From positions 1 to 19,753 of the forward strand of contig JAYMGJ010000838.1 of NCBI GenBank assembly GCA_037178675.1: a stretch of 19,753 nucleotides of DNA, in the 5' to 3' direction. The notes beneath the pieces were generated by a model. The model did not search any database, was not told the origin of the DNA, and worked only from the letters and a program-made list of their open reading frames with translations. Of this stretch, positions 16,282 to 19,753 are shown in pieces. How positions within the stretch are numbered: the first letter of the stretch is position 1; every line of letters begins with the position of its first letter. This DNA comes from Scleroderma bovista (Eukaryota > Basidiomycota > Agaricomycetes > Boletales > Sclerodermataceae). The translations under genes and the position numbers were made by a program.

Positions 16282-17068
16282 TATACAGCCTGTGGTGGAA
16301 TTATAATTACAAACTGTAAACAATCTTTTGGGAAATGTAATGATGGGAGGAGGTAGATAGACCAATTGGGAGGTCCCAGTCCAAGTTTCAGACAAAACGG
16401 CGGTCGGAATAATATTCTACAGGTGATGCAAGCATGCTTGGGTACTGGAAACACATCTTATTAGGAAATATTCTGCAAGGCTCAGGACCATTCCCATAAT
16501 CTTCAGAGACCTCAAAAACCCCAATAACAACCATTTGAACAATCTGTAATAGCTTCCTGAATTTATTAGATACAGTAATGTAAGGTATGAGGAGTAGGGT
16601 GTGTGTGTTGTCGCAAAAAAATACAGGTACATCACAAATGTTCTTTCCACAGTCCTGTGATGATATATATATGGGGTAGACATGTTTCAGGTATCAGTGA
16701 CATGCTCCTGAATTTTCTGAGACCAATATAAGATGAGAAGAGTCACACTGGGTATATTCATAGGAACACATGTTGGGGTGTAGGAATCAACTCCCATCAT
16801 CTTTCTAGTCATTTATAACATCCATATTACCACTGTCAATATGCTGAAAAGACTGTCTGAATTTATTTGATATCATGCTATCTGATATAAGGAGAAGGGT
16901 ATGTATGTTGCTGAAAAGAATACAGAAACACTCACAGTGTCCTTCACATGGTCCTATGATGATATATAGTTGGGGTAGATGGGTGTGTTGGTAGGAAAAA
17001 GTTGTTGTGGTCAAAAGTTGTATGCTACTATAAACTAAGTTCATAATCGACTAAAGCAGGTGAAATCG
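16282..17068. other. AT-richer DNA with a diverged 300-bp direct repeat
   Basis: No gene is evident. Two diverged copies lie exactly 300 bp apart: text around CCCATAATCTTC (16492) matches CCCATCATCTTT (16792), and CTGAATTTATT at 16558 matches 16858. Both continue through a TGATGATATATA word followed by GGGGTAGA at ~16670 and ~16970. Homology covers roughly 16440-16700 and 16740-17000. The base composition differs from the PLE copies. It is probably the 5' part or an insertion of the hAT element that follows, but no terminal inverted repeat could be confirmed. Confidence 0.6.
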
Positions 17069-17872
17069 TGCTGTGGAGTGATTTGTGCATGTGGCTGATC
17101 CAGACAACTATTCTTAAAGATGGATTCATTACCATGGCCTTTGAATCAAAGGAGGGAAAACAATTTACTCTCACCATGCACACACTCCTGAGCAGACAAA
17201 GTAAGTGGTGGATTTTGCTGGGTGTCCAAAAGCCTTTGTCCATTTTCGATTGTCGAAGACAGGAGATTTCAGTCTTTAATGAAGACAGGTGGCCCTTCAT
17301 ACCAAATACCTTCCCTTCATGATGGACTGAGTTATTCCATGTCTATCTTATCTTCACACACACTCAAACCTGTGTGACTAAGATGTTACGAGTTAGTTTA
17401 GATACAAACCAATATGAGTTTGACTAATTATTTACCAGGAATATGATAGTGGGCTGAATTTCACTACTGATGCTTGGATGACAGCAAACCATCATGCACC
17501 CATTGCATCCTGTGTCCATCTGGAGCACAATGGCACAACACTGATGATGCCATCAGACATTATTCAAGTACCTATATTAGTGGGTGACTAACCTGATGTA
17601 CCTTGTGAGCGCTGACATGATATCAGTCCCACACTGGTCTCGAAATGGAAACAGTGTTTGCAAGTATTCTGGAAGGTCTTGGATTAGCAGAAAAGGTTTT
17701 ACTCGATTCAAACTTATCTGCTAATTGGATACTTGAGAGTACTCCTAGATATTTGGTGTGATGTGTGACAATGCAATGAATAACAATGTCATGATCCAAG
17801 AGCTCTGTACACTCGAAAATAAGTTTGCTGACTCTCCAAGCCATACATGCTGTTTGTTCATATTGTGGGCCT
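17069..17872 (+). pseudogene. hAT-family transposase pseudogene, 5'/internal fragment
   Basis: Pieces of a fungal hAT transposase appear in shifting frames. The first is ILKDGFITMAFESKEGK (from ~17112), then YSHHAHTPEQTK with a stop after it (~17166), then SLMKTGGPSYQIPS (~17273). After a likely intron with branch site CTAAT and acceptor ACCAG ending at 17438, the frame EYDSGLNFTTDAWMTANHH begins at 17439, with VHLEHNGTT further on. Then come HTGLEMETVFASILEGLGLA (~17627) and VMCDNAMNNNVMIQEL (~17758). The FTTDAW and CDNAMNND-like motifs are characteristic of hAT transposases. Several frameshifts and stops make it non-functional. It ends at 17872 in telomeric repeats, so the C-terminal dimerisation region is lost. 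The motif match is from memory of the family, not a search. Confidence 0.75.
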
Positions 17873-17896
17873 CTTAGGGTTAGGGGTTAGGGGGGA
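17873..17896 (+). repeat. Telomeric tract at hAT / PLE-C junction
   Basis: TTAGGG-TTAGGGG-TTAGGGGGG joins the broken hAT element to the 3' terminus of copy C. It includes a 7-mer variant, TTAGGGG. Confidence 0.82.
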
Positions 17897-18780
17897 AGTA
17901 CACCACACAGGGTAGTGCCAACGAGTAGCCAGGTTGCTAGGTGATGAGAAAAGACGAGGGAGGAAGGGGCCTTTAGTGTAAACACCGAAGGCTGGCTCTT
18001 TCGACTTGAAGTCTCATCAGCCTCTTTTCGTCTCTTTATATATTGCATGGACAGGGATTTAGAGCGGAGTCCGAATCACAAGCGTTGATAAGAGTGACTT
18101 ATCCCATTGGTTACCGTTGGTTCGGTGCTACTAGACTGGCAAGCGTCTCCGATGCCGAGAACCACGTAGTGGGGGGCAGAGCGGCACTACACTCAGCCGA
18201 TCGCGACCCGATCGTCAGGTGAACCAACTCCCCGGTGATGTACTCCCGATATGTACAGGATGAACAATAAACCGTTTAGCTTACCATTGTCTTGGACAAT
18301 GCAACGATCCGATTAGGCGTTACCTAAAGGGAAGGTGCTTCTGGAGCTTCTGATCCTTTAGATCCGATGCTTATCCAGCCAATCGGGTGCCGCTTGCAGA
18401 GCGGCCATTGTTCCGAAGAACGCCCGATATAACTCCATTTGTAGACTCTATTGTTCTACGGAAGCGGATAACTAAATAGCCGGGGGGCGGTGACGGTAAC
18501 GGTCGTCACGGCGCAATCGGACATCGGCCCTGTTGCGCACTAGCCCCACTTCGTTAAAGAACTTCTATCCGGGCGCCATGTGCCTGTCGGAAAAAAGTCG
18601 GAGATTGATCGGAGTAATTTATCCGACCGGAGTCGGACCGGGCCTAGACCCGCAGACAGCTCGTGCCTGATCACGTGACCGGACCGCATTGAACCGATAG
18701 CCGGTGATCACGTGACACCCGGGACTACCCAGGTTTACTCTCTCACGATTTTAAACTCCGCCGGTTCCCACCACACCCTG
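17892..18780 (-). repeat. pLTR of PLE-C
   Basis: Shares islands with A and B: CTGGCAAGCGTCTCCGATGC at ~18135, the CCGCT/AGCGG hairpin at ~18392-18406, GTGACG/CGTCAC at 18490-18509, TCCGAC/GTCGGA at ~18622-18637, CGGG/CCCG at 18639-18652, and the CACGTG dyad at 18668-18716. A TATATAAA lies on the minus strand at 18035-18042. Confidence 0.78.
17953..18032 (-). ncRNA. Hammerhead ribozyme, PLE-C pLTR
   Basis: Minus strand: stem I GACGAAAAGAGG (18032-18021), CTGATGA (18020-18014), stem II GACT-TCA-AGTC (18013-18003), GAAA (18002-17999), a bulged stem III region with inner GUGU/ACAC hairpin, UU (17965-17964), and stem I 3' strand CCTCCCTCGTC (17963-17953). Stem I pairs as GAGG/CCUC and GACGA/UCGUC around an internal loop. 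Core residues are intact. Stem III is poor, so activity is less certain than in A and B. Confidence 0.75.
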
Positions 18781-18786
18781 CCACCG

Positions 18787-18884
18787 GTTAGGTTTGCAGT
18801 TAGGGTTAGTGGTTAGGGTTCGGGTTAGGGTTTGTCCCTGGTTAGGGTTTGGTTAAGTTAGGTTTACGGTTAGGGTGTGGTTAG
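18787..18884 (+). repeat. Degenerate telomere-like tract of PLE-C
   Basis: Contains several TTAGGGTT words mixed with variants. It is closer to true telomere sequence than the A and B tracts and sits between the RT stop codon and the pLTR body. Confidence 0.72.
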
Positions 18885-18956
18885 CTATTTTCCTTGAAGA
18901 AAAGCGCCGAGGTTTCATTTCTGATGCCTCTGTAGTCCTACACCGCATTGACCAGT

Positions 18957-19594
18957 TCATAACTCCATGTCTGTTACGTCAATGTCAACCACTTGGTTCC
19001 AGTAGTCAGGACTTTCATCCCGGCTACTGTCTAGCTCGCTCAGAATAGAACGCTTCCAAGCAGAGGTTACGTCAAACAGGTTGCGAGTGCGTTTCCTGCT
19101 GACTAACCAGCGACGATCACACAGACCGGCACGGTTGACGTCGAAGATGGTTTCCTCGACAGATTTCCCGGTGTCTCCGTCGGTCAGCCTACCATAATGA
19201 GTAACAAGCCAGTCACAAGGCCGCTCAGATGGCACAACATTCCGCCACTTCGCGCTGGGTTTAACTTGGCCGAGACTAGCAGCATCCCCCGAAGAGGACG
19301 GCCCATCAGCGGTACCCGCGGAACCCGAAGGCCCTTGGGCTCCCTGCAGTTCACCCCGAGGGGGAGCAGGAACCCGTTGCTTAGCAACGGAAACAGGATA
19401 CTCATCTATGACGAACGTCCGAGCTTCCGACGAGAACCCGATAGACCTCCCTAAGGGAACTCCCGGACGGAACTCATGTCGGGACCTTTCTGCGGCATCT
19501 TCCGTGCGCCACATATGGTCATAGATGGAGTAGAGATACTCCTTCCATCGATTGGTGATAACTCTGCCGAGCTCATTGACGTTGAAATCATACC
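18957..19594 (-). pseudogene. PLE RT C-terminal fragment, ~212 aa (copy C)
   Basis: The frame runs from the truncation point at 19594 (YDFNVNELGRVIT, matching YAFNVDELGKTIT of copy A) through DHMWRTEDAAERSRHEFRPG to the stop at 18957. It contains only the region after the RT fingers, palm and thumb: a Pro/Gly/Ser-rich linker and the terminal CDWLVTHYGRLTDG ... KRWLVSRKRTRNLFDV block. No catalytic residue is present. The terminal block is conserved from A to C although the linker differs, so this domain has been selected as protein. Its function is unknown. The first in-frame Met is at 19514, but the fragment clearly extends upstream of it. Confidence 0.85.
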
Positions 19595-19753
19595 TACTTA
19601 GGGTTAGGTTTACTTAGGGTTAGGTTAGGGTTAGGTTAGGTTAGGGTTAGGGTTAGGTTAGGTTAGGTTAGGTTAGGTTAGGGTTAGGTTAGGTTAGGGT
19701 TAGGTTAGGTTAGGTTAGGGTTAGGTTAGGTTAGGTTAGGTTAGGGTTAGGGT
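19595..19753 (+). repeat. Terminal telomere, mixed TTAGG/TTAGGG array
   Basis: After a short degenerate start (TTAGGG-TTAGG-TTTAC), the array from 19614 to the end parses perfectly into 17 TTAGG and 9 TTAGGG units plus a final T. The G-rich strand runs 5' to 3' off the end of the window, the polarity of a right-hand chromosome end. Confidence 0.93.

Larger units (their letters stand above)
17892..19594 (-). mobile_element. Penelope-like element copy C (third subfamily), 5'-truncated
   Basis: It has the 3' pLTR (17892-~18780), degenerate telomere-like tract and the last ~212 RT codons. It is the most diverged copy, yet keeps the hammerhead, conserved block, covarying hairpins and CACGTG dyad. 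Homology to copy A ends at 19594 and telomeric repeats start within a few bases, so the 5' end was capped directly by telomerase or equivalent. The strong terminal hairpin of A and B is not recognisable here. Confidence 0.85.

Noticed and set aside
16282..16395. N-terminal extension of the A3 RT ORF into the adjacent DNA
   Set aside because: The sequence beyond 16281 has no similarity to copy A at the same place; the frame stays open by chance.
1..19753. tRNA, rRNA, CRISPR array or bacterial operon structure
   Set aside because: None seen; repeats are retroelement or telomere derived, and the gene types, the candidate intron and the telomere are eukaryotic.

Overview
This window is a chromosome end from a eukaryote, most likely a basidiomycete (Agaricomycete-type) fungus. 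It reads from subtelomere on the left to the terminus on the right: the last ~140 bases are an uninterrupted mixed array of TTAGG and TTAGGG on the G-rich strand running to the 3' end. The fungal assignment rests on a Coprina-type, endonuclease-lacking Penelope-like element (PLE) reverse transcriptase, a ~55-nt candidate intron, a decayed hAT transposase and a Ty3/Gypsy-like Gag. These family calls come from reading motifs, not from a database search.

Layout, left to right. (1) 1-1667: a minus-strand Gag-like fragment with an in-frame stop, ending abruptly in two telomeric repeats. (2) 1677-7434: PLE copy A, complete, with an intact minus-strand RT ORF (2770-6390) between two apparently identical ~1-kb pseudo-LTRs (pLTRs). 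(3) 7442-12992: PLE copy B, a sister subfamily with an intact RT ORF (8537-12151) and two slightly different pLTRs. (4) 13006-16281: PLE copy A3, same subfamily as A, cut at its 5' side inside the RT ORF. (5) 16282-17872: AT-richer DNA with a diverged 300-bp direct repeat and a hAT transposase pseudogene on the plus strand. (6) 17892-19594: copy C, a third subfamily, keeping only the pLTR and the last ~212 codons of the RT. (7) 19595-19753: terminal telomere repeats.

All four PLE copies have the same orientation: 3' end toward the centromere, 5' end toward the telomere. Each 3' end sits directly on a short telomeric tract. This is the pattern expected if an RT without an endonuclease primes on the exposed G-rich chromosome 3' end and extends it by copying its RNA. 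The array therefore looks like a stack of successive end additions, broken and re-capped by telomere repeats between events.

The non-coding part of these elements is unusually informative because three subfamilies can be compared by eye. Every pLTR carries a minus-strand type I hammerhead ribozyme whose stems I and II differ between subfamilies by compensatory changes. The two better-preserved subfamilies have a perfect hairpin next to the C6TAAC-type RNA 3' end. At least three further hairpins covary. In both intact copies a canonical 55-nt intron lies after codon 288. Removing it shifts translation into a conserved lysine-rich tail that ends in a stop; retaining it keeps a single ORF running into the RT. 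Splicing could thus choose between a short Gag-like basic protein and the long RT protein.
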